Notes under the pieces: generated by a model
Seen by the model: the letters and a program-made list of their open reading frames with translations, nothing else
Databases searched by the model: none
What the model was told of the DNA's origin: nothing
From: Erinaceus europaeus
Lineage: Eukaryota > Chordata > Mammalia > Eulipotyphla > Erinaceidae
DNA: 64,000 bases
Assembly: GCF_950295315.1 (NCBI RefSeq)
Contig: NC_080164.1
Coordinates: forward strand, 14,996,427-15,060,426
Reading direction: 5' to 3'
Shown here: one piece after another, positions 21,442-31,989 of the stretch
Position numbering within the stretch: the first letter of the stretch is position 1
How the letters are laid out: every line of letters starts with the position of its first letter
Program-made: the position numbers and the translations under genes

Positions 21442-21648
21442 AAATGAGCCTTGAGGGGCCAGGCAATGATGTGCCTGGTTAAGTCCTCACATTACATATG
21501 CAAGGACCCAGGTTCAAGCCCCTGATCCCCCACCTGCACAGGGGAAGCTTCACAAGTGGTGACGCAGGGCTGCAGAGGTCTCCCTCCCTCTGTCTCTCCC
21601 TTCACTCTCACTTTCCCTGTCTCTATCAAAGAATAAATAAATGAGCCT
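21442..21648 (+). mobile_element. SINE-B with 10-bp target duplication
   Basis: Body 21454-21638: ggccaggcaatgatgtgcc to caaagaataaataa. aaatgagcct at 21442-21451 and 21639-21648 is a perfect duplication. Confidence 0.93.
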
Positions 21649-21728
21649 CTAATATTTAATATTTTACATAGCAACGGAAAATTCATCATCGAGAATCCAA
21701 AGGCAGTGAATGTGGTCTTGTATATACT

Positions 21729-21815
21729 TTTTTTTTTTTTTTTTAACCAGAGCATTGCTTATTGGTGGCTTATAATAGTGGAAGAGGTTGAACCTGGGAC
21801 CTCAGAGCCTCAGTC
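21729..21815 (-). mobile_element. SINE-C, 5' truncated
   Basis: T17, aaccagagcattgcttattggtgg, gttgaacctgggacctcagagcctcag, then the sequence runs into (TTTC)n instead of gcataaccattatg. Confidence 0.8.
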
Positions 21816-22047
21816 GTGCTTTCTTGCTTTCTTTCTTTCTTCATCTTCATTTATTTTTATTGGATAGAGACAGCCAGAATACAGTGGGGATGGGGAGATA
21901 GAGAGGGAGAGAGACAGAGAGACACCTGCAGTCCTACTTCACCACTTCTGAAGCTTTCCCCCCCGGCAGGTGGGGACCAGGGCTTGAACCCAGGTCCTTA
22001 CGCACTGTAACATGTGCGGTCAACCAGGTGTACCACCGCCCAGCCCC
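21816..22047 (-). mobile_element. SINE-B with (TTTC)n tail
   Basis: (TTTC)n at 21818-21845 followed by ttattggatagagacagcc, ggtggggaccagggcttgaaccc and accaccgcccagcccc. A complete element. Confidence 0.92.
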
Positions 22048-22079
22048 ACATGATATTCTTTTTACATAACCTTCCTGCT

Positions 22080-22979
22080 ACCCCCCCCCCACACACACAC
22101 CCTTGTGTGTACTTTCTGATGTCTCTACACGAGATTTCCTATGAGACAGAGAAGTGGAATTTCTTTGTCATATGATAATAGATCTTTTGAAAATAGTTTA
22201 CTATGAAACATTTACAAGTTGAGCAAAGTCGACAGAAGGAATAATGAAGTCCTTTCTATCTTCAGCACTTCCCAGTGCGTGGCCAGTCTGGCTTTGTCTG
22301 CGGTCTCCTCTACTTTGTCCTCCCTCATTTTGAAACAAATCCAAACATCATGTCCTTTGATATGATACCTTTTCACACATTTCTGGAAAAGAAAAAGGCT
22401 GCTAATAAAGTGAGGCATTGAGCAGAATCTTCAGAAGCGTCCCAGTGTCTGGAGCTAGTCTCAGCAAACACCAGAGGCTTCTAGCTGACATCTTTGCATA
22501 ACTGTGTCTAGCGAGCTAGAGAAGTAAAGCAGATCTTAATCCAGTTGAAATCTGCCTTCACATTCATCGACTCTCTGATTGGGTTTAACTCCCATGGCCA
22601 ACCGCAACCACACACTAAAGAAAATCTTCTACTGAAAACAGTAGGGTCACTCACAGCCTCTGCTGTGTCTTTTATGGTGCAGCACCCAGCACCTGACAGA
22701 CCACCCCCAGATTCCAAGCAGGCCCCAGAGAAGAGCAGATAAACGCAGGTGATCAGTGTGTGTGTCACAGCACTGGCGTTTGTGCCACTTCTGCTTCAGA
22801 TGAGAAATTCGCCCTTTGATTGTCCCCTTCCCCCTCCCCCTGCAGGCAAATAATTGTTTTTTTTTTTTTTTTCACTTCCTCTTTTCATTGTCTTTAGTTT
22901 TCAAGTTTAACTGTGATATGTCTTGGTGAGTATTGCTTTGGGGATATCCTGTTTAGGATTTAAAATCAATCAATTGATT
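22080..22979. other. Unique, with L1M-like stretch
   Basis: 22880-22950 (ttttcaagtttaactgtgatatgtcttgg) looks like antisense L1M. A 65-codon plus frame at 22545-22742 lacks splice or initiation context. Confidence 0.4.
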
Positions 22980-23165
22980 GACTGATTTTGGATAGAGACA
23001 GGAATTGAGAGGGTAAGGGGATGGGGAAAGGCAGGGCGGCCGCAGCACTGCTTCGTCACTCATGAAGCGAACTCCCTGCATGTGGGGATTGGGGGCTTGA
23101 ACGCTGGTCTTTGCCCACTGTGATGTGTGCTTGACCTGCTGTGCCGCCACCCAGTACCTGTTTAG
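22948..23165 (-). mobile_element. SINE-B with target duplication
   Basis: Body 22980-23156: gattttggatagagacagg, cgcagcactgcttcg, ccgccacccagta. cctgtttag at 22948-22956 and 23157-23165 bounds it. Confidence 0.88.
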
Positions 23166-23210
23166 ATTCTTTTTAAAGGCTCGTGAATCTTTTAAGTTAT
23201 TGGGAAATAA

Positions 23211-23578
23211 TTGTTTTTTTTTTTTAAATCATTTTATTGGGAGTTAATAGTTTACAGCTTAGTTGTTGACACATGGGTATAATTTCTCACCTCCCCTTGA
23301 TCTGTGTCTGTAGGGCACTCTCACCCCAGCTTAAGTCTTCTTTTTCCCCTGTCATGCACCAATACCCAGCCCTCCCCACGCCTCCCTTCTTCGGAGTTCT
23401 TTGCTTTGGTGCAGTACTCCCAACCAATTCAAGCTTTCCCCCTTTCTGTCCTTGTTTCTTAAATTCTGCCTGTGAGTGAGATCACCCAGTATCCATCCTT
23501 CTCTTTTTGGCTTATCTCACTTTTAACATGATTAAGTGAGATATCTCACTTTCCAGCTCCATCCAAGATGAAGCAAAG
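23211..23578 (-). mobile_element. L1 3' UTR / ORF2-border fragment
   Basis: attttattgggagttaatagtttac, then ctcttcggagttctttgctttggtgcag-like words, tctgcctgtgagtgagatcaccc and cagctccatccaagatgaa, colinear with 54960-55225. Confidence 0.8.
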
Positions 23579-23579
23579 G

Positions 23580-23718
23580 ATTTTTTTTTTTTTCTCTTTT
23601 CCTTTTTTCTGGTAGAGACAGAAATAGAACAGGAGAATGGGAGAAAGACCTGCAGCACTGCTTCACTGCAGATGGCTGCCAGGGGCTTAAACCATGTAGT
23701 TCGCGCACCCCCTGTCCT
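23580..23718 (-). mobile_element. SINE-B, degenerate
   Basis: T run, gtagagacagaaatagaac, acctgcagcactgcttcac, aggggcttaaacc. It interrupts the preceding L1 fragment within gctccatcc..gatgaa. Confidence 0.6.
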
Positions 23719-23849
23719 GTTTTAAGCTTATTTAATAATGAGATAGAGCTCCCATCATTCTGGAATAGGTGGCGCTGAGGCTTAGGCTTGAGCCTCCTGC
23801 TTGCAGATCCTAGGATCCGGCACTGGCGCACCTCCCTGGGCTGGCTTGG

Positions 23850-24440
23850 TTGCCCAGAGTAGCTTTTTATTAGCCCTGCGTCCTCTGTTGTTTTGGTGTT
23901 GGAATAACAAGCAAGATCAGTGCTACAGTCAGTCCCCCAGTCTCCCTCAAGGCTCTGTTAACTTGTTTCCAGTTTCCCTTCTCTGACGTTCAGCTGGGTA
24001 GTTTGACCCAGTCCTGCAGTTAAGTGCTTCTCTCCTCTGTGCCTTGCTGCCCGTTCTACTCCAGCTGTTATCTCAGTACTTCTCAGTCCCGAAACTTCCA
24101 TTTGGCTCTTTTCTTTTTCTCTGAGATGCTCTTTCTCCCTCCCCATCCCCCGCCACCCCCTCCTCCAGCACGCGTGTAATTATTTGGGGTCATTTTTATT
24201 ATGGCCTCTTGGAAATCCCTTTCAAATAATTTTTATATCTCCGTTGTCTTGATATAGCAATCTGCGGCTCCTTTTTCATTTAGCTTGAGAGGTTCCTGGC
24301 CTTGGTATCTCGAGTGCTTTTCATTTGAGAACTGGACATTTTGAGTGTTACGTTATGAGACCCTGGTCTTCTGTAAACATTCTGACCTCACTGGCTTCCT
24401 AGAGCACTGGCACGCACGGGGAAGGGACTTCTCCCTGGCT
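23850..24440 (-). mobile_element. Ancient L1 (L1M-type) fragment
   Basis: aacttccatttggctctttt, gagaactggacattttgagtg, ttacgttatgagaccctggtc and ctcactggcttcctagagc occur in the order of antisense L1M. 23725-23850 may be a decayed SINE. Confidence 0.5.
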
Positions 24441-24475
24441 GAGGGAGCAGGAGAGCCGCAGAGTGTTGTCACCCG

Positions 24476-24508
24476 CCCCCCCCCCCCCCACACACACACA
24501 CACACACA
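24476..24508. repeat. Poly-C then (CA)n
   Basis: About 14 C followed by 9 CA units. Confidence 0.95.
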
Positions 24509-24509
24509 G

Positions 24510-24926
24510 CAGAGGGCCTTTTCACTCTTGGGTGATGATGAAAGCCCTTGAGTCCACTAGTCTTCTGACCCCAACTTACAGGAGGGAGGGAAACAGAGGT
24601 CTGTCTGGTGGCGGCCTGGTGAATGTCCAGGCCGACCCTGTGGTCTTCACTGGCAGACGCCAAGGGGAAGGAGGTCTCGTGATCACATGCTGAGAACCAG
24701 CTCCTGGCTGGCCTCTTAGACATGGGCATTGCTGTGGTGAGGAGTGTGGGGAGCTGTGGCAGCTTGGTAAAGGTGGGAGTTCTCATGCACCACTTGACCT
24801 TTGCAGCAGGAGTGAACTATCTCTCTCTCCCTCACCCCCCCCCTATGTTTTTCTGAGTACGACTTTTATCTATATTATCCCTTTCTTATTCTTTTGACCA
24901 GGGAAACTAGGATTTAGTTAGTTTTT
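24510..24926. other. Unique, GC-richer
   Basis: No exon with splice sites. The open frames here read through the adjacent CA/C repeat and are not supported. Confidence 0.4.
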
Positions 24927-25204
24927 TAAAAAATATTTATTCCCTTTTGTTGCCCTTTGTTGTTTCATTGTTGTAGTTATTATTGTTATTGATGTCATCA
25001 TTATTGGATAGGACAGAGAGAAATGGAGAGAGGAGGGGAAGACAGAGAGGGGGAGAGAAAGACAGACACCTGCAGACCTGCTTCACCACTTGTGAAGCGA
25101 CTCCCCTGAAGGTTAGAAGCCGGGGGCCTCAAACCGGGATCCTTATGCCAGTGCTTGCGCTTGGTGCCACCTGTGCTTAACCCGCTGTGCTACTGCCTGA
25201 CTCC
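24927..25204 (-). mobile_element. SINE-A
   Basis: aatatttattcccttttgttgcc, gatgtcatcattattggatagg, gcttaacccgctgtgctactgc. Complete. Directly followed by a second, extended copy. Confidence 0.93.
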
Positions 25205-25555
25205 CAGTTTGTTTGTTTGTTTTGCCTCCAGGGTTATCACTGGGGCTCGGTGCCTGCACTACTAATCCTCTGCTCCTGGAGGCTATTTTCCCCCTTTTGT
25301 TGCCCTTATTGTTTATCATTGTTGTTGTTATTGCTGTTATTGGATAGGACAGAGAAATCCTAGAGAGGAGGGGAAGACGGAGGGGAGAGAAAGGCACCTG
25401 CAGACCTGCTTCTCCGCCTGTGAAGCGACCCCCCCCCCCCCCTTGCAGGTGGGGAGCTGGGGGCTCAAACTAGGATCCTTGCACTGGTCCTTGCGCTTCA
25501 AGCCCTGTGCTCTTAACCCACTGTGCTACCTCCCAGCCCCCAGTTTTGTTTGTTT
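25205..25555 (-). mobile_element. SINE-A' with target duplication
   Basis: Clean module: gcctccagggttatcactgg at one side, ctcctggaggc at the other, then a full SINE-A body with C17 at 25427-25442. cagtttgtttgttt and cagttttgtttgtttt flank it. Confidence 0.9.
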
Positions 25556-26774
25556 TGGGCTTAGGAACTGGGCCTGTCGTCATACCCAGGTTGTGAGTTC
25601 CGCCGGCGCTAATCTGAAATATGTAAGACCCAAAAGAGACGGTAAACGTCACTGCCCTGTTTCCCTTGGCTCTGGAGCCTACCTTCTCTCCATCTCAGGG
25701 CCTTTTGTTTTTATTGTTGCTGCTGGGGCTTCATGGCTCCAGGCTTGCTTTTTTTCTTTTTTAGAAAGGGGAAGGCTAGCAGGGGAAGAAAGAGGGAGAG
25801 ACACTAAACTACGGGAAGCTTCTCCTGGCACTGTGGGAACTGGGGGTGGGAAGCTGGGCTGCTGGAGTGGCAAAGGAGGGCTCTTCCCAGGTGAGCCCTC
25901 TCACCAGCCCCTGCATCGTCTGTGTTTGCTGTGTACACCGTCCCGGACTTGGAGTTTCCTTAGCACATGAAACGGGGCAGGTGCTGTCAGCAGAGGGGCA
26001 GCCATCAGATGCTTCTGTTTCGTAACTGTGTAGATCCCCTCTGCGCCTGATCGCCGTGCACCTGATTGTGTAGATTTTACCATTCCGGCTCATTTTGAGG
26101 GCTTTTGAGATTTGGACACAAAGGTGTAGCTTATCTATTGATATAATAAAGTTTTAGAATTAGCCTTTTGTCATAATTATTTTGACAAAATGATAGTTTC
26201 CTACTGTACCAAAAAAAAAGTGTCTCTGTAGTTTTTGTTTGCATGAAGAGAAATGTCCCAGTGTAGTTTATGTAGTGATTATGTTTATTTTAATGGATTA
26301 AGAGTAGGCCTTTTCTGTTGCCCTCCCTTTTGTCAGGTAGGCTGCATAGAGCTCAGGTGTTCCTAATTTCAGGTTCCTTTAACAACTACATCCAAGAATG
26401 AATTAATATGCTGAGAAATAACTACTACTCTATGGGATTTACAAATTAATGGGGTAAGTTTAATGTCATCTTTAAAAAGAACTGGATTTTGTTATCCATT
26501 CTTGATCAGTATGCCAGTCAGTATCCCAGCTGGTCACTTGGAGGACTGTCCTCACTTTTTTTCTTTTCTGTGTGCCTACACAGTGCTTTGCAGTTGACTC
26601 TTGGAACAGGGTCCTCTTTGGAGGGTATATGTGCTTAAAGAGTGTAGTCCTTTTTTTATTTTTTAAAAACAAAACTTACACATGTTCAAAAAGTCGTGTT
26701 CAAAGACCTCAGACCAGTGCTCCAACCTGCAATTTCAAAGACATTTTATATGCTTTGCTACTTTTGTAAATGTC
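25556..26774. other. Unique sequence
   Basis: Mixed GC content around 25.6-26.0 kb. A 175-codon plus frame (25443-25970) begins inside a SINE and has no splice support. No repeat recognised. Confidence 0.4.
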
Positions 26775-26895
26775 ACAACCACCCCGACAATGAGTGACTG
26801 ACACTCATATTTTCCAGCGAAAAGATTGATGCTCAGAACGGCAGTGCCTTGCCTAATACCCCTGTCAAATGTGAGTCTGGAACTGGAGACTGTCT
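26775..26895 (-). mobile_element. MIR-like ancient SINE
   Basis: atattttccagcgaaaagattgatgctcag.. and agtgccttgcctaata..gtgagtctggaactgg follow the reversed MIR order (acagatgag..gaggctcagag, gacttgcccaaggtcac, ggattcgaac). Confidence 0.5.
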
Positions 26896-27119
26896 TCCAT
26901 TGTAATCCTTTCTTCAGATGACAGCCATGTTCTCTACATTCTTGTAGAGGTGTGTCACCTTTTCTTTCCCCTGTCAGCAAATGGCAGTGTGACCACTTGT
27001 TCTACTGAGTGTCCCCCCGCCCCAGTGTTTGTTCAGTTGATATGTATGGAAGGAGACCTAACTTGTTGTTGGTACCTATAAGTTATCTAGCACTTAAACA
27101 CACAGGAACCGTGTAGTTC
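26896..27119. other. Unique sequence
   Basis: No feature seen. Confidence 0.4.
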
Positions 27120-27132
27120 TTACACCACTGTT

Positions 27133-27175
27133 CCGGATTCAGAATCCGGAGTGCTAACCATTACACCATGGAACC
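27133..27175 (-). pseudogene. tRNA-Gln(CUG) 5'-half pseudogene
   Basis: On the minus strand, from 27175: GGTTCCATGGTGTAATGG (acceptor 5' strand and D arm), TTAGCACT, then an anticodon arm with stem CCGGA/TCCGG and loop TTCTGAA holding CTG. This matches positions 1 to about 43 of mammalian tRNA-Gln. The variable loop, T arm and 3' acceptor strand are missing, so it cannot be a working tRNA gene. Similar sequences lie on both sides (tacaccactgtt at 27121-27132, tacaccattgtt near 27178-27189), compatible with retroposition without an A tail. Confidence 0.8.
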
Positions 27176-27284
27176 ACTACACCATTGTTGTACATCTTAG
27201 TATACTAACAATAATTACTTCATCAGATTTTTTGCAGATACGGTTACCTTTTTTATTTGCCTTTAAAATTTTATAGGATTTCTT

Positions 27285-27317
27285 CCCCCCCCCATAGTTT
27301 TATACGGGGGGGGGGGG
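27285..27317. repeat. C9 / G12 inverted homopolymers
   Basis: A C9 tract and a G12 tract separated by atagttttatac. They could pair as a hairpin, or the G tract could form a quadruplex. Confidence 0.85.
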
Positions 27318-27337
27318 TGTTTAATGCTTTACAGTAA

Positions 27338-27462
27338 AGATTTCTTAACCAGAACACTGCTCATGTCTGACTTACAATAATGAGAAGCCTTGAAACTGGG
27401 ACTTCTGAGCCTCAGACATGAGAATCTTTTCACATAACCACTATGCTAGCTCCCCCACCCCA
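27338..27462 (-). mobile_element. SINE-C
   Basis: cttaaccagaacactgctcatg, gaaactgggacttctgagcctcagac, cacataaccactatgctagctcc. Moderately diverged. Confidence 0.85.
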
Positions 27463-27522
27463 CATTTCACCTTAATACTTCTCTTGGTTTTTATAAAGGA
27501 GCTGGTGATACTTGATTACTCT

Positions 27523-27542
27523 GCTTTTTTTTTTTTTTTTAC

Positions 27543-27573
<31 letters not shown>

Positions 27574-27702
27574 ATGAAAGATAGAGCTACTAGAGCAGTG
27601 CTCAGCTCTGGCTTCAGGCGGTGCTGGGGACTGAACCTGGAACTTTGGAGCCTCAGACTTGAAAGTCTTCTGCGTAACCATTATGCTATCTCCCCAGCCC
27701 TT
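27523..27702 (-). mobile_element. SINE-C with long T/ATTT tail
   Basis: T18, (ATTT)n, agtgctcagctctggcttc, gtgctggggactgaacctgg, gcgtaaccattatgctatctccccagccc. Confidence 0.92.
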
Positions 27703-27719
27703 GCTTACTTTTCTTAAAA

Positions 27720-28256
27720 GCATTTTCAAATGAAGGTTTAAATTAGCGGCTGTCCAAATTGTATGTCTATAATTAACACTCCTTTAAAGATGCCGTTCGA
27801 CTGCAGTTTCCTGCCTGCAGTCAGGAAAATCTAGTCACTGTTTCTGTGTGAGACGCCTAATACCCAAGATGATTCTGATGGCGGTAGCAGCAGCATAACT
27901 GGCAGCGCTCTCCTACAAAGGCTTGTTCTCCTCACTGAGTTTTGTTTCCACCACTGGGCTCTGCAGGTTGACTCTCCAGCTTGCAGTGGCCCATGAGAAG
28001 TAACATCATTCCCTTGATGCTTAGCATGTACTTGTACGGACTAGACTAACACGCTGGGACTTGCACCATCTCCCCCCGACCCCACCCCAGTTTCTGCGAG
28101 AGGAAGGACTTTATTTGCAGAGTTCTTGAGTTCCCCTTCTCCGTCCTCTTCCAGTTGTCCCTGGTCTGCTCTTAGCTCCATCCCAGAAATTCAGCGTTCT
28201 GATAAAGACGGGAGACACAGTCAGTGTTGCTCATCAAACTTGCACTGGGCTTCTTT
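27720..28256. other. Unique sequence
   Basis: No repeat or exon recognised. Moderate GC. Confidence 0.45.
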
Positions 28257-29283
28257 GGTTGTTGTTTTTTTTTTTTTTTTTTTAATTTTTAAATTTTTTA
28301 TTTAAGAAAGGATTAATGAACAAAAACATTAGGAGGGGTACAACTCCACACAATTCCCACCACCCTATCTCCATAACCCACCCCCTCCCATGATAGCTTT
28401 CCCATTCTCTAGCCCTCTGGGAGCATGGACCCAGGGTCGTTGAGGGTTGCAGAAGGTAGAAGGTCTGGCTTCTGTAATTGCTTCCCCGCTGAACATGGGC
28501 GTTGACTGGTCGGTCCATACTCCCAGTCTGCCTCTCTCTTTCCCTAGTAGGGTGGGTCTCTGGGGAAGCTGAGCTCCAGGACACATTGGTGGGATCTTCA
28601 ATCCAGGGAAGCCTGGCCAGCATCCTGGTGGCATCTGGAACCTGGTGATTGAAAAGAGAGTTAACATATGAAGCCAAACAATTTGTTGAGCAATCATGGA
28701 TCCCAAGCTTGGAATAGTGGAGAGGAAGTGTTAGGGAGGTACTCACTGCAAACTCTAGTGTACTACTGCTTTCAGGTATATATTTTGCAGTAGTTTATGG
28801 ATACGTGTGCACATAAGCTCTCTCTCACAGAAACTGGTGTATATCTAGGTTATGGGATTTTGTTAGAAAGTGAACTACCTGAGATGAAATTAGAGTGTAC
28901 TATAAAAGGAAAGGTCTCACCCGAGTAATGAAGCTGAAGGGTTGTCATTCCACACGTGAAGTCTCTGGACACAGTCTGAGGTGAAGCATGTTGAGGTGGC
29001 AATCGTTGAGTTGGTTAGGTTGTGATCGGCGGATGCAATATTATTTGGTTTGGATTGGGAGATGCATACAGGAAAGTGGGCCCTATCCAAGGGTTCCAGG
29101 ACTGGGGGAAGTAGGGGTTCTATAGTGGAGAAGTGAGGTTCCTGCTGTCTTAGGGTTCAAAAAGATAACTATCAAAAAGATAGTTAATGTTATCATCACA
29201 TTATTTGTTAATTGGGTTAACTTTGAAAAGTCCTTTTGTTATGGTTTGCTGTACAGTATCCAGTATCTTGTTAGCTGTGCTAT
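28257..29283 (-). mobile_element. Young L1, 3' UTR part (twin-primed insertion)
   Basis: Minus orientation: poly-T (A tail) to 28283, then aaagaaaggattaatgaac, the GT-rich stretch seen as cacaattcccaccaccc, and about 900 bp of 3' UTR. Nearly identical to 44341-44820 over about 480 bp, so a recent subfamily. ggttgttgtttttt at 28257-28270 is the left target copy. The right copy is at 29555-29568, beyond the inverted ORF2 part. Confidence 0.9.
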
Positions 29284-29568
29284 TGGATGCAAATTAAGAC
29301 AACACTAAGATACCACCTCACTCCTGTAAGAATGGCATACATCAAAAAGGACAGCAGCAACAAATGCTGGAGAGGATGTGGGGACAGAGGAACCCTTTTA
29401 CATTGCTGGTGGGAATGTAAATTGGTACAGCCTCTGTGGAGAGCAGTCTGGAAAACTCTCAGAAGGCTAGACATGGACCTTCCATATGATCCAGTAATTC
29501 CTCTCCTGGGGTTATACCCCAAGGACTCCATAACACCCAACCAAAAAGAGGTGTGGTTGTTGTTTTTT
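29284..29568 (+). mobile_element. L1 ORF2 C-terminal piece, inverted 5' part
   Basis: Plus-strand frame from about 29287 encodes the conserved L1 ORF2 C-terminal region: [22 protein letters not shown] and [13 protein letters not shown] occur in order over about 80 residues without a stop. Human L1 ORF2p has the same cysteine-containing block. It is only a fragment, with no endonuclease or reverse transcriptase domain, so it makes no working protein. It joins the 3' UTR (minus strand) head to head at about 29283/29284 and ends at the right target copy 29555-29568. Confidence 0.92.
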
Positions 29569-29577
29569 AATGTATAG

Positions 29578-29690
29578 TTTTATGTATTTGTTTATTTATT
29601 TTTACCAGAACGTTGGTTTATCATGATACGGGATATTAAACCTGGGGCCTTGGAGTCTCAGGCATGAGAGTTTTTGTGCATAACTATTAC
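29578..29690 (-). mobile_element. SINE-C
   Basis: (TTTA) tail, accagaacgttggtttatcatg, attaaacctggggcc, catgagagtttttgtgcataac. Ends in ttac where the next L1-3' starts. Confidence 0.85.
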
Positions 29691-30270
29691 TATTTTTTAT
29701 TTTATTAGTGATTTAATAATGTTTGACAAGATTGTGGGAAAAGAGAGGGGTACAGTTCCATATAATTCCCACCACCAAAGTTCCATATCCCATCCCCTTC
29801 ATTGGAAGGTTCCCTATTTATCCCTCTCGGAGTATGGACCCAAGATCTTTATGGGGAGCAGAAGGTGGAAGGTCTGGCTTCTGTAATTGCTCTGGACATG
29901 GACATGGGCATTGGCAGATCAATCCATATCCCCAGCCTGTTTCTATCTTTTCCTATTGGGGAAGGGCTCTGGGGAGGTCGGGTTCCAGGACTTATTGGTG
30001 AGGTCGTCTGCCCCGGGAAGTCAGCTTGGTGCCATGGTAGCATCTGTAACTTGGTGGCTGAAAAGCATTAAGCTATAAAGCAGAACACGTTGTTTAATAA
30101 CCAGGAACTTAGAGGTAAGAGTATAGCAGGTGAGACTTGAGGTCTTCATGTTGGAAGGAGCTAGAAAGTCTATTTTAGTTATATTCCCAGGGGCCTGACT
30201 TAACTAATTTTGCCTGAGCCTGACAGCTAACACAGGTGAGCTAAGAGTAGCATAACCAATATTACATCTC
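29691..30270 (-). mobile_element. L1 3' UTR, older subfamily
   Basis: tattagtgatttaataatg, cataattcccaccaccaaag, cggagtatggacccaagatc, catatccccagcctgtttc and ggtgaggtcgtctgcc. The last two are shared with the start of the window. Confidence 0.85.
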
Positions 30271-30545
30271 CCTGCTGTGGTGGGGTTGTTTGTTTGTTTC
30301 TGGCACGAGATGTTTCAGGAGACAGGTGGATAAGTAGCTATCTGCCATCTTTAAGTCCACTGTTACTTTTTAAAGTCATACTGGTTTTTCAAATGTGCCA
30401 AGAAGTATTTCTTTGGGTTTCTCATGTAAAATAATCATAAATTCTGCCGCAGGCTCAGAGTTCTCTACTTCACACCAAGGTGTGCAAAGAAAATGGAGCT
30501 GCTTCCTTTTTCTGATGAGCCCTGGCTGGCGGGTAACTAAAAAAA
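30271..30545. other. Unique sequence
   Basis: Nothing recognised beyond a short (GTTT)n at about 30287. Confidence 0.4.
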
Positions 30546-30771
30546 GAGTCTCAGGGGCCGGGTGGTGGCGCACCTGGTTAAGCACATGTATTACAATGCG
30601 CAAGGGCCCGGGTTCGAGCCTTCGGTCCCCACCTGCAGGGGGAAAGCTTTACGAGTGGTGAAGCTCTCTGTCTCTCTCCCTCTCTTATCACCCCCTTCCC
30701 TCTTGATTTCTGGATGTCTATCCAATAAATAAAGATAATAAAAATTTTTTTTTTTTAAAAATCGAGTCTCA
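30546..30771 (+). mobile_element. SINE-B with target duplication
   Basis: Body 30554-30757: ggccgggtggtggcgcacctgg with intact B box gggttcgagcc, tail ccaataaataaagataat. gagtctca at 30546-30553 and 30764-30771. One of the better-preserved SINE-B heads. Confidence 0.93.
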
Positions 30772-31359
30772 ATCTGGTAAACTAAGCCGCAGTCAGTATC
30801 TTGACTTGATTTCTTTGAATAGTTTGGTCTCTGAAGGCTACTTATTTGAGAGTCGTCTCTGTTGGCGCAGCTGCCCTCAGTGAATGCGCTGGCGAGGGAT
30901 TGGTGTGGTGGAAGGGTACCAGGAAGCCCAGTCGATGTGCTAGCCTCTCGGGCTTCTCACTGGTCTCTCCTTTTTAAGTAACTGGCTGCTCTCTGCCTGG
31001 AACTGTGATTCTTTGATGCTGCCAGAGTTGTCCCCTAGGGAGGGATTCTTCAGCTGTCTGTGAGTGACAGTCTACAGTTGATGTTGGGGAATTGTCCTCT
31101 TGTCTCCCAGATGTGCTGGCTCTTCTCCAGGCCTTAAAGATTGCCCGAGTTGGACTATTTTCTCAGTGAACCTGTAGCCAGCTGGTCTCTTGCTTTTGGG
31201 CTACCTTGCCCTTAGTCCAGTGACTTAATGGCAAACCTATCATCTAACCATCCGCCCTCCCTTTTTTTTTTTCCCCTCAAGAGGGATATTTTTAGGTTAC
31301 AATACCTGCAGCACAAATCCCCTATTTTATTTTCTGTACAATCTTCCTGCCCCCCTCCC
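30772..31359. other. Unique sequence
   Basis: Mixed composition, no splice-flanked frame. Confidence 0.45.
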
Positions 31360-31549
31360 ACTCTTTTATTTGATATAGTCTAAGAAATAGAGGAGTACGG
31401 AAGAGAGAGAGAAAAAGGGGGGCAAGGGGAAATGCCTGTAGTAGCACTGCTTCACCACTCCTGAAACTTTGCCCTCTGCAAGTGGAAACCAAAGGCTTGA
31501 ACCCAGGTCTTCATGTATGCTCCACCCAGTGCACTACCACCCAGCCCCA
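31360..31549 (-). mobile_element. SINE-B, diverged
   Basis: ttttatttgatatagtctaag, gcactgcttcaccactcctg, aaaggcttgaacccagg, ctaccacccagcccc. Confidence 0.85.
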
Positions 31550-31596
31550 CCATCTAGCATTTTAAACTACCCTTCCCATGCTACTTTAAAGCACAG

Positions 31597-31903
31597 AGAA
31601 ATTTTTTTTAATATTTATTTTCCCTTTTGTTGCCCTTGGTGTTTTTTTTTTTATTGTTGTAGTTGCTGTTGTTATTGATGTCATCATTGTTGGATAGGAC
31701 AGAGAGAAATGGAGAGAGATGGGGAAGACAGAGAGGGGGAGAGAAAGATAGACACCTGCAGACCTGCTTCACCGCTTGTGAAGCGACTCTCCTGCAGGTG
31801 GGCAGCCGGGGGCTTGAACCAGGATCCTTACGGCCGGTCCTTGCGCTTTGTGCCATGTGTGCTTAACCCACTGCGCTACCACCCGACTCCCATGGAGAAA
31901 TTT
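31597..31903 (-). mobile_element. SINE-A with target duplication
   Basis: Body 31607-31890 complete: ttttcccttttgttgcccttgg to cgctaccacccgactccc. gagaaatttt-type flanks at about 31597 and 31894. Confidence 0.92.
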
Positions 31904-31939
31904 TCTTTCCATGACGTGTAAGAGAAAGGGGAAATGCCA

Positions 31940-31942
<3 letters not shown>

Positions 31943-31985
<43 letters not shown>
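31943..31985. repeat. (TG)n microsatellite
   Basis: About 21 pure TG units. Confidence 0.98.
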
Positions 31986-31986
<1 letters not shown>

Positions 31987-31989
31987 GAT

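Noticed and set aside
22545..22742. 65-codon plus frame in a repeat-free area
   Set aside because: No initiation or splice context; length expected by chance.
25443..25970. 175-codon plus frame
   Set aside because: Begins inside a SINE-A' head and has no splice sites or recognisable domain.
28282..28746. 154-codon minus frame, near-repeated at 44443-44796
   Set aside because: Both lie in the same L1 3' UTR. The shared frame reflects recent common origin, not selection on a protein.
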